In this document: piece after piece, positions 18,635-27,299 of the stretch
Position numbering within the stretch: the first letter of the stretch is position 1
How the letters are laid out: each line of letters starts with the position of its first letter
From: Novosphingobium capsulatum NBRC 12533
GTDB lineage: Bacteria; Pseudomonadota; Alphaproteobacteria; Sphingomonadales; Sphingomonadaceae
Reading direction: 5' to 3'
Assembly: GCF_001598375.1 (NCBI RefSeq)
Contig: NZ_BCYV01000006.1
Span: 310,001 to 374,000, forward strand
DNA: 64,000 nt
The notes under the pieces: model-generated
Told to the model about the DNA's origin: nothing
Database searches by the model: none
The model's input: only the letters and a program-made list of their open reading frames with translations
Program-made: the position numbers and the translations under genes

Positions 18635-19566
18635 CCGACCAGCAGCCTCGCATCGCCGATCCGGGCCGGGATCAGGCGGCAGGCTTGTCAGCGGCCCCCT
18701 TGCGCCATGCCGATGCGTCGCCTGCCGACGCGGCGCTCGACCAAATTCTTGGCCTGCATGAAGCGCCGGCGCTGCCCCCTGGGCTGACCGCGCGCATCCT
18801 GCGCGACGTGCCCTTGCGCCCGCAACTGGCGATGCCGGGGTATGACAGCGCAGCCAGCGTGGCGATTGCCCCCATGCGCGCCGGCGCGCAGGTGGTTCCG
18901 CTGCGCGTGGTTGGCGGCACCGACCAGGGCGGAAAGCGCCCGATCGCAGCGCGTCTCACGGCCTGGCGCGGCGCGCTGTTGATGCTGGGCGGCACCGGCA
19001 TCGGTGCCGTAGCAGCGAGCGTTGCCGCGATGGCGATCTTCGGCTCTCCGTTTCAGAATCAGGCCTCAGACCAGGCCGCCGTTGCCGGCCAGGCGGCGGG
19101 TGCGCCCGCCCTGGTGGCAGCGGCATCGTCGGCGCCAGCGACCGCGGCAGGATCTGCCAGCCCCGCGTCAGCCGGATCGGCGAACAAGGCCAGCGCCACG
19201 GCAGTGCCGGGGCAGGGCCAGGCCGATGCGCTGGCCGCGGCCACGCCGCCGGTGATCATCGTGCCGCCGGCCGCCGGCGCTCCAGGCCACGATACCAGCG
19301 ATCCCGATCCGGTGCTGCCGCCGGCCGCAACCACCGATCGCGAGCGGCTGGCTGCGCAATCGCCCGATCCCGGCCCAGACCAACCCGGCCAGGTCGGGCC
19401 GACGCTGGGTGCCACCCGCGGCGCGATGGGGCCGTTCATGCAGCAGGGCTATGGCTATAGCGGCGCCATTGGCGGCGCGCCGTCAACGATGGGCCCGGGC
19501 AGCGCGATGCCCGGCACGATGCAGCCCATGCCAGGCCATCTTCCGGTCGGTCCGTCCCTGCCCTGA
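18631..19566 (+). CDS. Single-pass Ala/Pro-rich protein, candidate anti-sigma factor
   Basis: A 311-aa protein coupled by a 4-bp overlap to the ECF sigma gene. The first 110 or so residues would be cytoplasmic and include a short DQILGLHEAP...LTARILRDVP segment, similar to what precedes the membrane helix in anti-sigma proteins. One hydrophobic helix lies at about residues 112-133 (GALLMLGGTGIGAVAASVAA). The remaining 175 residues, predicted periplasmic, are low-complexity Ala/Pro/Gly with a Met/Gly/Pro-rich end. No Cys and no HxxxCxxC zinc anti-sigma motif is present, so if it is an anti-sigma factor it is not of the ZAS class. The function rests mainly on position. Confidence 0.6.
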   Translation: MTDQQPRIADPGRDQAAGLSAAPLRHADASPADAALDQILGLHEAPALPPGLTARILRDVPLRPQLAMPGYDSAASVAIAPMRAGAQVVPLRVVGGTDQGGKRPIAARLTAWRGALLMLGGTGIGAVAASVAAMAIFGSPFQNQASDQAAVAGQAAGAPALVAAASSAPATAAGSASPASAGSANKASATAVPGQGQADALAAATPPVIIVPPAAGAPGHDTSDPDPVLPPAATTDRERLAAQSPDPGPDQPGQVGPTLGATRGAMGPFMQQGYGYSGAIGGAPSTMGPGSAMPGTMQPMPGHLPVGPSLP

Positions 19567-19589
19567 TCTCATTGAGGGCCTGATCTGAT

Positions 19590-20342
19590 TTAGTGCATCG
19601 GCCCGGGTGGAAACAGCGCGGCATTGGCGGCGATACTGGCGATATCGACCTTGTACGCCGGGCCGCGCGGGCGCAGCGCATCGAGCTCGACATGGCTGGC
19701 CCCGGCAAGCTGGCCGGCCGCGCACAGGCCCTGGTCCTGGCTGCTTTTGGCAATGCAGGTCACCGGCAACCCGTTGAGCAGGCGCACGGTGCGGTACGGG
19801 TCGCTGTCAGGCGCGCCGGGGTGGATCAGGCCGCCCGGATTGGCCTGGAAATAGACCGCCGTTCCTGGCTGCACCAGCACGACCGAGGCAATGCGGCTGC
19901 GCAGATCGGCCGGCACGGCGCCCAGCCCGGTATCGAGAATGCCCGCGCCAAACGCCGCGCCGATCAGCGCGACCTTGGCGGCATGGCTGCGGGCCAGCGC
20001 GGCGCGAATGGTATCGGCCACCAGCGCATCGACAAAGGCGCGATCGCGCGTCAGGCGGAACAGCGCCGGCGAATCCACTGCCATCACCGCCAGGCCCTGG
20101 CGGCGCAGCGCCGCCACGGTGCGGCAGCCGGGGCCAAGCCGCAGGCCCATGTCGCCAGAAAAGTAGATCGCCACCAGATCCTGGCGTGGCTGGCCAAGCG
20201 CGGGGCGGTAGTGCATGGCCTGGCGATCGAAATAGCCGGCGAAATACCCGGTCGCGGCCATGGTCGCGCCTCCCAGCAAGGGCAGGGCGGCGGCAAGGGC
20301 AAACAGCTTGCGACCGGGAAAGCCAATAGCCATGATGGTCAT
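19590..20342 (-). CDS. VirJ/AcvB-like protein lacking the nucleophile serine
   Basis: A 250-aa protein with an N-terminal hydrophobic segment (ALAAALPLLGGATMAATGYF), probably periplasmic and anchored or secreted. The core resembles the bacterial virulence protein VirJ domain: LVAIYFSGDMGLRLG, GLAVMAVDSPALFR, and LIGAAFGAGIL. In the family the last motif is G-Y-S-F-G-A with Ser as nucleophile. Here the position is Ala, so hydrolase activity is doubtful. Family members AcvB and VirJ act on lysyl-phosphatidylglycerol or in type IV secretion; neither system is visible in this window. The gene is divergent from the two-component system, with 66 bp between the starts. Confidence 0.7.
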   Translation of the reverse strand: MTIMAIGFPGRKLFALAAALPLLGGATMAATGYFAGYFDRQAMHYRPALGQPRQDLVAIYFSGDMGLRLGPGCRTVAALRRQGLAVMAVDSPALFRLTRDRAFVDALVADTIRAALARSHAAKVALIGAAFGAGILDTGLGAVPADLRSRIASVVLVQPGTAVYFQANPGGLIHPGAPDSDPYRTVRLLNGLPVTCIAKSSQDQGLCAAGQLAGASHVELDALRPRGPAYKVDIASIAANAALFPPGPMH

Positions 20343-20408
20343 GGCATGGTCCCCACGCCCTGTCCGGGCAGTGGGGGCAAGATTAACTCGTTGTCATGGA
20401 AGTGGCTT

Positions 20409-21095
20409 GTGGCCGGACGCATCCTCCTGGTTGAAGACGATCCCCAGATCGGGGACTATATCGCGCGCGGTTTTGCCGAAGAAGGCTATACCGTGGACCG
20501 CGCCGAAAACGGCCGGGACGGGCTGTTCCTGGCCACCGACAGCCAGTTCGACGTGGTCGTGCTCGATCGCATGCTGCCGGGCATGGATGGCCTTGCCGTG
20601 CTCAAGGCCCTGCGCGCGGCCGAGGTGGAGACGCCGGTGATCGTGCTGTCGGCGCTGGGCAGCACCGATGATCGCGTGGCCGGCCTGACCGCCGGGGCAG
20701 ACGATTACCTGGGCAAGCCGTTCTCCTTTGCCGAATTGCTGGCGCGGGTCCAGGCGCTGACCCGGCGTGGCACTGGCCGGCAAAAGGCGCAGGACACCGT
20801 GCTGCGCTGCGCCGATCTGGAACTCGACCGGCTCACCCGCCAGGTAAAGCGCGGCACGCGCAAGATCACGCTGCAACCGCGCGAGTTCCGCCTGCTCGAA
20901 TACATGCTGCTGCACCAGGGCGAGGTGGTCACCCGCACCATGCTGCTGGAAGCGGTGTGGGATTATCATTTCGATCCCGGCACCAACGTGATCGACGTGC
21001 ACATCAGCCGCCTGCGCCGCAAGATCGACGATGGCGAGGAACAGGCGCTGTTCCACACCGTGCGCGGCGCGGGCTATCGCATGGCGGCCGACTGA
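20409..21095 (+). CDS. OmpR/PhoB-family response regulator
   Basis: A 228-aa response regulator. The receiver domain covers residues 1-120 with the acidic pair EDD at about 9-11, the phosphoacceptor Asp in VVVLDRMLPGMDG, and the conserved Lys in YLGKPFSF. The winged-helix DNA-binding domain covers about 130-225 (LQPREFRLLEYML, NVIDVHISRLRRKID, VRGAGYRM). The GTG at 20409 is preceded by GGAAG at a good distance. The partner kinase starts 49 bp downstream. Such pairs in sphingomonads resemble QseB/TctD or PhoP types; the signal is unknown. Confidence 0.92.
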   Translation: MAGRILLVEDDPQIGDYIARGFAEEGYTVDRAENGRDGLFLATDSQFDVVVLDRMLPGMDGLAVLKALRAAEVETPVIVLSALGSTDDRVAGLTAGADDYLGKPFSFAELLARVQALTRRGTGRQKAQDTVLRCADLELDRLTRQVKRGTRKITLQPREFRLLEYMLLHQGEVVTRTMLLEAVWDYHFDPGTNVIDVHISRLRRKIDDGEEQALFHTVRGAGYRMAAD

Positions 21096-21144
21096 TCGTG
21101 GCCGGGCCGATGATGCCCAGATCGAACATAGGCGGGCTGTGACG

Positions 21145-22509
21145 ATGTTCGGCCGGGCCATGCACCAGCGGCGCCTGTCGCCCACCATGCTGCGGCTGGT
21201 GGCGGCGGTCTTCGTGTTGCAGCTGCTGTCGAGCGCGGCGGCGATCTTCTTCCTGCGCACCCAGATGCTCGACGTGGTGCGTGCCGATCGCGAAGACCAG
21301 GTGATCGATGTGCGCGACGATCTGCTCGCCGCTTTCTACAGTGGCGGCCGGGAATCGCTGGATGATTTCATCCGCGATCAGCGCGGCAGCGTGGCCGATC
21401 CCGGTGTTTTCGTGGCGCTGGCCGGCGGCAGCGCGCCGGCGTTGACCAGCAATATCGATTTCGTCCCGGCTATTGCGCCGGGCCCGCGCCCGCAATCGGT
21501 GCTGGTGCGGCGCGGCGATAGCGCCACGGATCAGGAAGCTCTGGTTCTGGCCACGACCCTGCCCGATGGGGCCAAGCTGACCGTGGGATTGATGGGCGCC
21601 AGTGAGCGGCGCTTCAACCTGGCCTTTGCCGCCGCGATCGGGCTGACCATTGCCGTGGCCGTGGCGCTGGCGCTGTTGAGCGCGGTGGTGCTGGGCGTGG
21701 CGATCAGCAGCCGCACGCATGAAATCGCCCAGGCAGCCGAGGAACTGGCCGCCGGCAATTTCGGCATGCGCCTGGCCGAGGGACAAAGCGGCGATGGCTT
21801 TGACCACCTGCGCTTGCAGATGAACCAGATGGCCGAACGGATCGCCAGCCTGGTGGCGGAACTCGGCGCGGTGTCGGGCGCGCTGGCGCACGATCTGCGC
21901 TCTCCCGTCACGCGGCTTTCGGCCGCGATCGACACGGCGCTGGCCCGCGTTGACGAACCCGGCGCGATCGAGGCGTTGCAGGCCGCGCGCGCCGATGCCG
22001 ACGGGCTGCGCGCCATGCTGGAAACCGCGCTGGAAATCAGCCGTCTGGAAGGCGGCACGGCGCAGGATCGGCGCGTCTCGCTCGATCTGGCGGCGGTGGT
22101 GGCCGACATGGCCGAGCTTTACGAGCCGCTGGCCGAGCAATCGGGCGTGACCATGACGCTGGACCTGGCGCCGGCCTGGATCATGGCCGACCGCGAGCTG
22201 ATTTCGCGCGCCCTGGCCAATGCGATCGACAATGCCCTGAAATATGGTGGCACGGCCATCACCCTGCGCACCTGCGTGGCAGAGGGGGAGGCCGTGCTGG
22301 AAGTGGCCGACAATGGGCCGGGCATTGCCCCGGAGGATCGCCCCCGCGTGATCGAGCGGTTCGTGCGGCTCGACAATGCCCGCACTCTGCCCGGCGGCGG
22401 CCTGGGCCTTTCGATGGTCAATGCCGTGGCGCGGCTGCATCGCGGGCGGCTGGAACTGGGCGAGGCAGCCGGCGGGGGCCTGTCGCTGACGCTGCATCTG
22501 CCGCGATAA
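21145..22509 (+). CDS. Membrane sensor histidine kinase
   Basis: A 454-aa inner-membrane histidine kinase paired with the preceding response regulator. One membrane helix near residues 12-35 and a second at about 155-185 (LTIAVAVALALLSAVVLGVA) flank a periplasmic sensor of about 120 residues. A HAMP linker follows (ELAAGNFGMRLAEG), then HisKA with the phosphoacceptor His in GALAHDLRSPVTRL. The HATPase domain follows, with N box NAIDNALKYGG, G1 ADNGPGIAP and G2 GGGLGLSMV. An alternative GTG start lies 6 bp upstream. The gene converges on the trifunctional glycosyltransferase gene. Confidence 0.92.
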   Translation: MFGRAMHQRRLSPTMLRLVAAVFVLQLLSSAAAIFFLRTQMLDVVRADREDQVIDVRDDLLAAFYSGGRESLDDFIRDQRGSVADPGVFVALAGGSAPALTSNIDFVPAIAPGPRPQSVLVRRGDSATDQEALVLATTLPDGAKLTVGLMGASERRFNLAFAAAIGLTIAVAVALALLSAVVLGVAISSRTHEIAQAAEELAAGNFGMRLAEGQSGDGFDHLRLQMNQMAERIASLVAELGAVSGALAHDLRSPVTRLSAAIDTALARVDEPGAIEALQAARADADGLRAMLETALEISRLEGGTAQDRRVSLDLAAVVADMAELYEPLAEQSGVTMTLDLAPAWIMADRELISRALANAIDNALKYGGTAITLRTCVAEGEAVLEVADNGPGIAPEDRPRVIERFVRLDNARTLPGGGLGLSMVNAVARLHRGRLELGEAAGGGLSLTLHLPR

Positions 22510-22561
22510 AGCCGCGCGCCAGCAGCGAGCCAAGCGGGGCAGTTGGCCCTGCCCGCAGCCG

Positions 22562-22603
22562 TCCCGCCCTTCCATTCGTCGCGCCGCGACGGGAAGGGCG
22601 GGA
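22562..22603. terminator. Long hairpin between convergent genes
   Basis: Outer arms TCCCGCCCTTCC and GGAAGGGCGGGA (12 bp, perfect) enclose an inner perfect CGTCGCG-C-CGCGACG. It lies between the histidine kinase stop and the stop of the trifunctional gene. There is no U tract, so its use as a terminator on both strands is an inference. Confidence 0.5.
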
Positions 22604-22617
22604 GGCCGGTTGCCGGG

Positions 22618-25600
22618 TCAGGAGGTCTTCTTGCCTTCCGGCGCGCTTACCCGGCCGGTACGCTCCAGCTTGCCCCAGCCGATGCCCAGGCCCGCCAGGG
22701 CGGCGCTGACCGCGCGGATCACCACGCCGTACATCAGCTGGCGATAGACGAAGCGCTGGCTGAGCAGCAGGAACGGCGGCAGGCGCTTTTCCCGCACGTC
22801 GAGCCGGAACGCCACCAGGCCGCAGGCGAGGTCGATCATGGTGAAGCCCAGCCAATAGGCGCCCATGCGGAGCACGTCGGTCTGCGTCTGGGCCCAGCCG
22901 TGCTGGATCACCCGCACGATCGTGCCGACGATCGAGATGCCGAGCGCCAGGTCGATCAGCGGAGAGGCGATGGCAAAGGCGATCTGGAACAGCCAGGCCT
23001 GCGGAATCCCCACGAAGGCCAGGCCCGAGGGGCGCTGCTGCGCCACCACGGCGCGATGCTTCCACAGGCATTGCAGCGTGCCGAACGCCCAGCGGAAGCG
23101 CTGCTTGCCCAAGGCGCGCAGGGTTTCGGGCGCTTCGGTCCAGGCAACGGCGTCTTCGTCATAGGCCACCTTCCAGCCGTGGCGCTGGATGGCGATGGTC
23201 AGATCCTGGTCTTCAGCCAGGGTATCTTCGGGATAGCCGCCGACATCGTTGAGCGCTTCGCGGCGCCAGGCGCCGACAGCACCGGGCACGACCATGATCG
23301 CGTCGAACCGGGTCAGCGCGCGGCGTTCGATGTTCTGCGCGGTGACATATTCCACCGCCTGCCAGCGGGTGACGAGGTTCACCCGGTTGCCGACCTTGGC
23401 ATTGCCCGCCACCGCGCCGATTTCCGGCTTTTCGAACCAGCGCACCAGCTTGCCGATGGTGGCAGGTTCGAACTGGGTATCGGCATCGAGCGCGACGATG
23501 ATTTCGCCATCGGCGGCGGCGAGCGCGCGGTTGAGCGCGCTGGCCTTGCCGCCATTGACCAGCGTCATCAGCCGCACGCGCGGATCGTCGCCGAATGCCT
23601 TGGCCACGATCGCGCTGGTCGCGTCCTTGGATCCGTCATCGGCCACGATCACGTTGATCGCGGGATAAGTGCTTGCCAGGATGCGGTGTACCGAAGCCTC
23701 GATCACCCGCTCTTCGTTATAGGCCGGGATGATCACGGTCACGCGCGGCTGATAGGGCGTGGGATCTTCCCCGCCGTCCTTGGTGCGATTGAGCCAGGGC
23801 AGGTCCAGCTTGCGCTGCGGGAACAGCGCCAGGCCGGTCAGCCCGACAGCGCGCAGCGTGCCCAGCGCAATGGCAAAGAAGAACGTCCAGTTGAGCGTGG
23901 CAAGCGCCGCAGCCAGCACGGCAAAGATGCCGATGTCGAGCCGCACGGCCATGAGATCCCAGCCCTTGACCGCCGGCATCACGTCATCACGCTTGAGCCC
24001 GGCCAGCGTGGACACCGGCACGAAGCGATAGCCCTGCGCCTGCAACTGCTGGATGATCCGCGGCAGGGCCGCCACGGTCTGCGAACGATCGCCACCGCCA
24101 TCGTGCAGCAGGATCACGTTGGCAGAGCGATCGGCATTGCCCGCGTTGACCGCATCGACCGTCAGCTTCACCACCTCGTCGGCCGGGCGGCGCATCCAGT
24201 CGCCCGGATCGGCGTGCAGGCCGACAATGGTATAGCCCTGGTTTTGCGCGACCAGCGCGGGATCGAGTTCGTCGGCCGTGGTCGGTTCGGCGTCCCCGAA
24301 GTAGGGGGCGCGGAACAGGCGGGTGGAGCGGCCGGTATAGGCCTCGATCAGGCGCTGCGTGGCATTGAGTTCCAGCTTGATCCCGGTCGGCGTGCTGTTG
24401 GCCATGTTGGGATGGGTATAGCTGTGGTTGCCGATCTCATCGCCATCGGCCACCATGCGTTGCAGCAGGCCGCGATTGGCCACGCCGTTTTCGCCGATGA
24501 CGAAGAACGTGCCGGGCACGTGATACTTTTCCAGGATCGCCAGGATCTGCGGCGTCCAGGTCGGATCGGGGCCATCGTCGAACGTCAGCGATACCAGCTT
24601 GGGCCGGTCGCCGGTGCGGCGCACGACATAGGGCGTGGGCAGCGAATCATAGCGTTCGCCCGTCACCAGGCCGAGGCGGTGATCGGTGGCGAGGGTGCGC
24701 GTGCCGGGCGTGGGCGTGGCATCGATGCGCAGGATTTCGCCGTTGCCTTCCACGTCGACGTTGCTGCTTTGCGTGATGCGCGAAAGATCGGGCAGCGTCT
24801 TGCTGCCACTGCGCCAGGTCTTGAGCACGTCCCAGAAGCCGGGATCTTCCGAACCCAGCCGCCACAACGCCACCGAGCCGAGGCCCAACTGGCGCAGCAT
24901 CAGCATCTGGTTCCAGCTGGTGGCGGCATCGAGCATCCACACATCGTGGCGCAACGCCGGCGTGCCATCCTGGGTATCGGCATCGTCGGTATAGGCAAAG
25001 CCGACGTTGCCGCTGGCCTTGTCCCACGCCGGCATGGTGCCGCTGTCGTGCGCGGCCAGCCAGGCTTCTTCGATGGTCAGCGCATCGGCATGGCCTTCGT
25101 GCCAGTCATAGCCATAGCTGCCCAGTGCGACGACGACCTTGCCCGGCGCGGTGCCCTTGATCATGTCGGCCACTTGGCCCAGGAACCAGCCGTTCGAGGC
25201 GATCGGCCCAGGCTGGCCGCCCTGCCAGTGCTCGTCATAGGCCATCAGCACGATCTTGTCGGCGACATCGGCAAAGGCGCGCGGGTGCCAGTTCTCGTCA
25301 TCCACCGGCATGGTGATCGCCACCACGCGGTGCTTGGGGGCGAGGCGGGCGTGCAGGTCGGCGGTGAACTTGTGCAGCCCGGCCAGCGCGGTCTGCGGCA
25401 GGTTTTCGAAGTCGATCATCACGCCCGCATCGCCCGACTTGTCGAGCGCGGCATCGATCGCGGTGGCCAGGGCCAGGCGGCGCGCCGGGTTGGCCAGCAC
25501 GGCGGCGGTGCCAGCGCCATCCCAGCCGGTGTTCTCGCGCACGTTCTGCAAGACCGGCACCACCAGCGGGCGGTGCAGCGACCCGGTAATGATCCGGCGC

Positions 25601-26013
25601 ATCGGCGCATCGTCGGTCACCGTCAGGTTGCCGGCGTGATCGATCGACATCAGCGTGGGCGCAACCCAATCGAGCTGGCCGACGTGGTGTTGCAGCGCGC
25701 CAGCGCTTTCATCGCTGTCTGCCTGGTAGAACCCGATGGTGATCGGCGCGGTCTGCTGGCGCGCGGGCACCACGGTCGCGGGCCGGCCCAGCAGCGCGGC
25801 CAGGCGGTGGGACAGGCGGCTGACCTGGCCCTTGAGCCGCAGCGGCGCCATGTGTTCCTGGGCAAAGTTCAGCGGTTCGCGCGGCGTAACCGTGGCCACG
25901 GTGGTGGCAAAGACCACGCACATGCCAACCAGAATGGCTAATACGGCAAAGGCCAGGCGGCGGGTCCAGCGACGGCGCTGGCCGGTGGGATCGAAGAAGA
26001 TGGGGCGTGACAC
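22618..26013 (-). CDS. Trifunctional GH18-like / polysaccharide deacetylase / GT2 glycosyltransferase
   Basis: An 1131-aa inner-membrane fusion protein. An N-terminal helix (residues 18-40) places the next two domains in the periplasm. A GH18-like domain covers about 90-430, with GVMIDFENLP at 197-206; this keeps the Asp-x-Glu catalytic pair of GH18 but has Met where the first motif Asp is expected. A NodB-type CE4 deacetylase covers about 470-680 with TFDDGPD, the metal motif HSYTH at 530-534, FRAPYF, and VILLHDGGG. A second helix pair at about 690-735 leads to a cytoplasmic GT2 domain, 755-990, with DDGS, DADTQ, EDQD and the QxxRW-like RFRWAFG. C-terminal helices follow. All three activities together suggest synthesis, deacetylation and trimming of a poly-N-acetylhexosamine polymer. 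The start is GTG. The polymer is unknown. Confidence 0.88.
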   Translation of the reverse strand: MSRPIFFDPTGQRRRWTRRLAFAVLAILVGMCVVFATTVATVTPREPLNFAQEHMAPLRLKGQVSRLSHRLAALLGRPATVVPARQQTAPITIGFYQADSDESAGALQHHVGQLDWVAPTLMSIDHAGNLTVTDDAPMRRIITGSLHRPLVVPVLQNVRENTGWDGAGTAAVLANPARRLALATAIDAALDKSGDAGVMIDFENLPQTALAGLHKFTADLHARLAPKHRVVAITMPVDDENWHPRAFADVADKIVLMAYDEHWQGGQPGPIASNGWFLGQVADMIKGTAPGKVVVALGSYGYDWHEGHADALTIEEAWLAAHDSGTMPAWDKASGNVGFAYTDDADTQDGTPALRHDVWMLDAATSWNQMLMLRQLGLGSVALWRLGSEDPGFWDVLKTWRSGSKTLPDLSRITQSSNVDVEGNGEILRIDATPTPGTRTLATDHRLGLVTGERYDSLPTPYVVRRTGDRPKLVSLTFDDGPDPTWTPQILAILEKYHVPGTFFVIGENGVANRGLLQRMVADGDEIGNHSYTHPNMANSTPTGIKLELNATQRLIEAYTGRSTRLFRAPYFGDAEPTTADELDPALVAQNQGYTIVGLHADPGDWMRRPADEVVKLTVDAVNAGNADRSANVILLHDGGGDRSQTVAALPRIIQQLQAQGYRFVPVSTLAGLKRDDVMPAVKGWDLMAVRLDIGIFAVLAAALATLNWTFFFAIALGTLRAVGLTGLALFPQRKLDLPWLNRTKDGGEDPTPYQPRVTVIIPAYNEERVIEASVHRILASTYPAINVIVADDGSKDATSAIVAKAFGDDPRVRLMTLVNGGKASALNRALAAADGEIIVALDADTQFEPATIGKLVRWFEKPEIGAVAGNAKVGNRVNLVTRWQAVEYVTAQNIERRALTRFDAIMVVPGAVGAWRREALNDVGGYPEDTLAEDQDLTIAIQRHGWKVAYDEDAVAWTEAPETLRALGKQRFRWAFGTLQCLWKHRAVVAQQRPSGLAFVGIPQAWLFQIAFAIASPLIDLALGISIVGTIVRVIQHGWAQTQTDVLRMGAYWLGFTMIDLACGLVAFRLDVREKRLPPFLLLSQRFVYRQLMYGVVIRAVSAALAGLGIGWGKLERTGRVSAPEGKKTS

Positions 26014-26436
26014 GGCCTGGGATGTTCCGAAACGAGAGGTTTTCCGACGTACTGGATGGTATGCCGCGGAAAGGGCAAGGGCCCTGTGCGCATCGACGGC
26101 TACCGGAAAACCGGGGATCGGGAAAGCGGGGTCTGCGCCATGCGGCAGGGTGACGGCGAGCAGCCCAAGCGGAACCGGAACAGGGGACCGTCACGTCGCG
26201 GGTCCAAGCTGCTCACCGTCGAAAAGCGGTCTAGCCCGTGTGCCCTGCCGGGGGCGTGATCAAAACATTACGGTTTGGCCATGGTGCCACCCTTTGCTGC
26301 GGTTTTGCGCCCTGCATCCGGCCATCTGCCGCAAGGGAGCGGCGCGTTCAACTTGGGCCAACAAGATGCGCAGGGTTTTGGCCGCTGTCATTGGCCACAA
26401 CAATCCATAGATAGGACGGGAAAGGATGGATTTCGC
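26014..26436. other. 423-bp intergenic region between divergent genes
   Basis: This gap lies between the divergent trifunctional polysaccharide gene and the dioxygenase gene, so it should hold both promoters. I see no convincing gene in it; a 67-codon open frame at 26056-26259 is Arg/Gly-rich and has no ribosome site. TTGGCC-type motifs recur at about 26270, 26355 and 26380-26395, which could be operator half-sites, but no perfect dyad stands out. Confidence 0.5.
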
Positions 26437-27285
26437 ATGCAGCAACAGCCGGTGTTCTTTCTCTCGCACGGCGGCGGCCCCTGGCCCTGGCTCGATGGCC
26501 CGTTCCGCGAAGGCTTTGCCTGGCTGGAAGCCTCGCTCAAGGCTTTGCCCGCGCAATTGCCTGCCCGTCCGCGCGCGGTGCTGGTGGTTTCAGGCCATTG
26601 GGAAGAGCCGCAGTTCACCGTGTCGACCGCCGCGCAGCCGGGCATGGTCTATGACTATTACGGCTTTCCCGAACACACCTATCACATCCGCTATCCCGCG
26701 CCCGGTGCGCCCGATCTGGCGCGGCGCGTGGTGGAACTGGGCAAGGCAGCCGGCATCGCGATGGGCACCGATCCGACGCGCGGTTTCGACCACGGCACGT
26801 TCTCGATGCTGCAGCCGATCTGGCCCGAGGCGGATATTCCCGTGCTCAGCCTGTCGCTGCGCGCCGACTATGATGTCGCGGCGCACCTGGCGCTGGGCCG
26901 CGCCCTGGCGCCCTTGCGCGACGAAGGCGTGCTGATCATCGGGTCGGGGTTCAGCTATCACAACCTGCGCCAGTTCAACGCCGCGGCGGCGGCGCCATCG
27001 GCAGCCTTCGATGCCTGGCTGCGCCATGCCCTGATCGATCTGGCGCCGGCCGAACGCGCGGCGGCGCTGCTGGAATGGGAAAAGGCGCCGGCCGCGCGCA
27101 TCTGCCATCCGCAGGCCGATCACCTCATCCCGCTGATGGTTGCGGTGGGTGCGGCCGGAAATGATCCGGGCATCTGCGTCTATTCGGAAAACGACCTGCG
27201 CGGCGCGATTACCGCGTCCAGCTATCGCTTTGGCAGCGATGCCACGCCCAGCGGTTTCGATCGCATCGGCGGCAGTGGCCGCTGA
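26437..27285 (+). CDS. Class III extradiol ring-cleavage dioxygenase (LigB/DodA type)
   Basis: A 282-aa member of the LigB superfamily, similar to the DODA/YgiD group of non-haem Fe(II) or Zn dioxygenases. Metal and active-site His residues are in FLSHGGGPWPW, VVSGHWEEPQF, FDHGTFSML and GSGFSYHN. Related proteins open catechol-type rings such as DOPA; the true substrate here is unknown. No aromatic-degradation genes are adjacent, so it is not part of an evident catabolic operon. The start follows from the family N-terminus (MQQQPVFFLSHGG), with GGGAAAGG about 10 bp upstream. Its end is separated from the convergent TonB receptor gene by a perfect 15-bp hairpin. Confidence 0.88.
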   Translation: MQQQPVFFLSHGGGPWPWLDGPFREGFAWLEASLKALPAQLPARPRAVLVVSGHWEEPQFTVSTAAQPGMVYDYYGFPEHTYHIRYPAPGAPDLARRVVELGKAAGIAMGTDPTRGFDHGTFSMLQPIWPEADIPVLSLSLRADYDVAAHLALGRALAPLRDEGVLIIGSGFSYHNLRQFNAAAAAPSAAFDAWLRHALIDLAPAERAAALLEWEKAPAARICHPQADHLIPLMVAVGAAGNDPGICVYSENDLRGAITASSYRFGSDATPSGFDRIGGSGR

Positions 27286-27299
27286 AGCCGGGATGAAGG

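Noticed and set aside
22543-25941. Open frame of 1132 codons antisense to the trifunctional polysaccharide gene
   Set aside because: It is rich in His, Arg, Gly and Gln with no recognisable domain, and it mirrors the codon bias of the real gene. High-GC genes commonly leave such antisense frames open.
26056-26259. 67-codon open frame in the 26.0-26.4 kb gap
   Set aside because: No ribosome site, Arg/Gly-rich low-complexity product and no recognised family.
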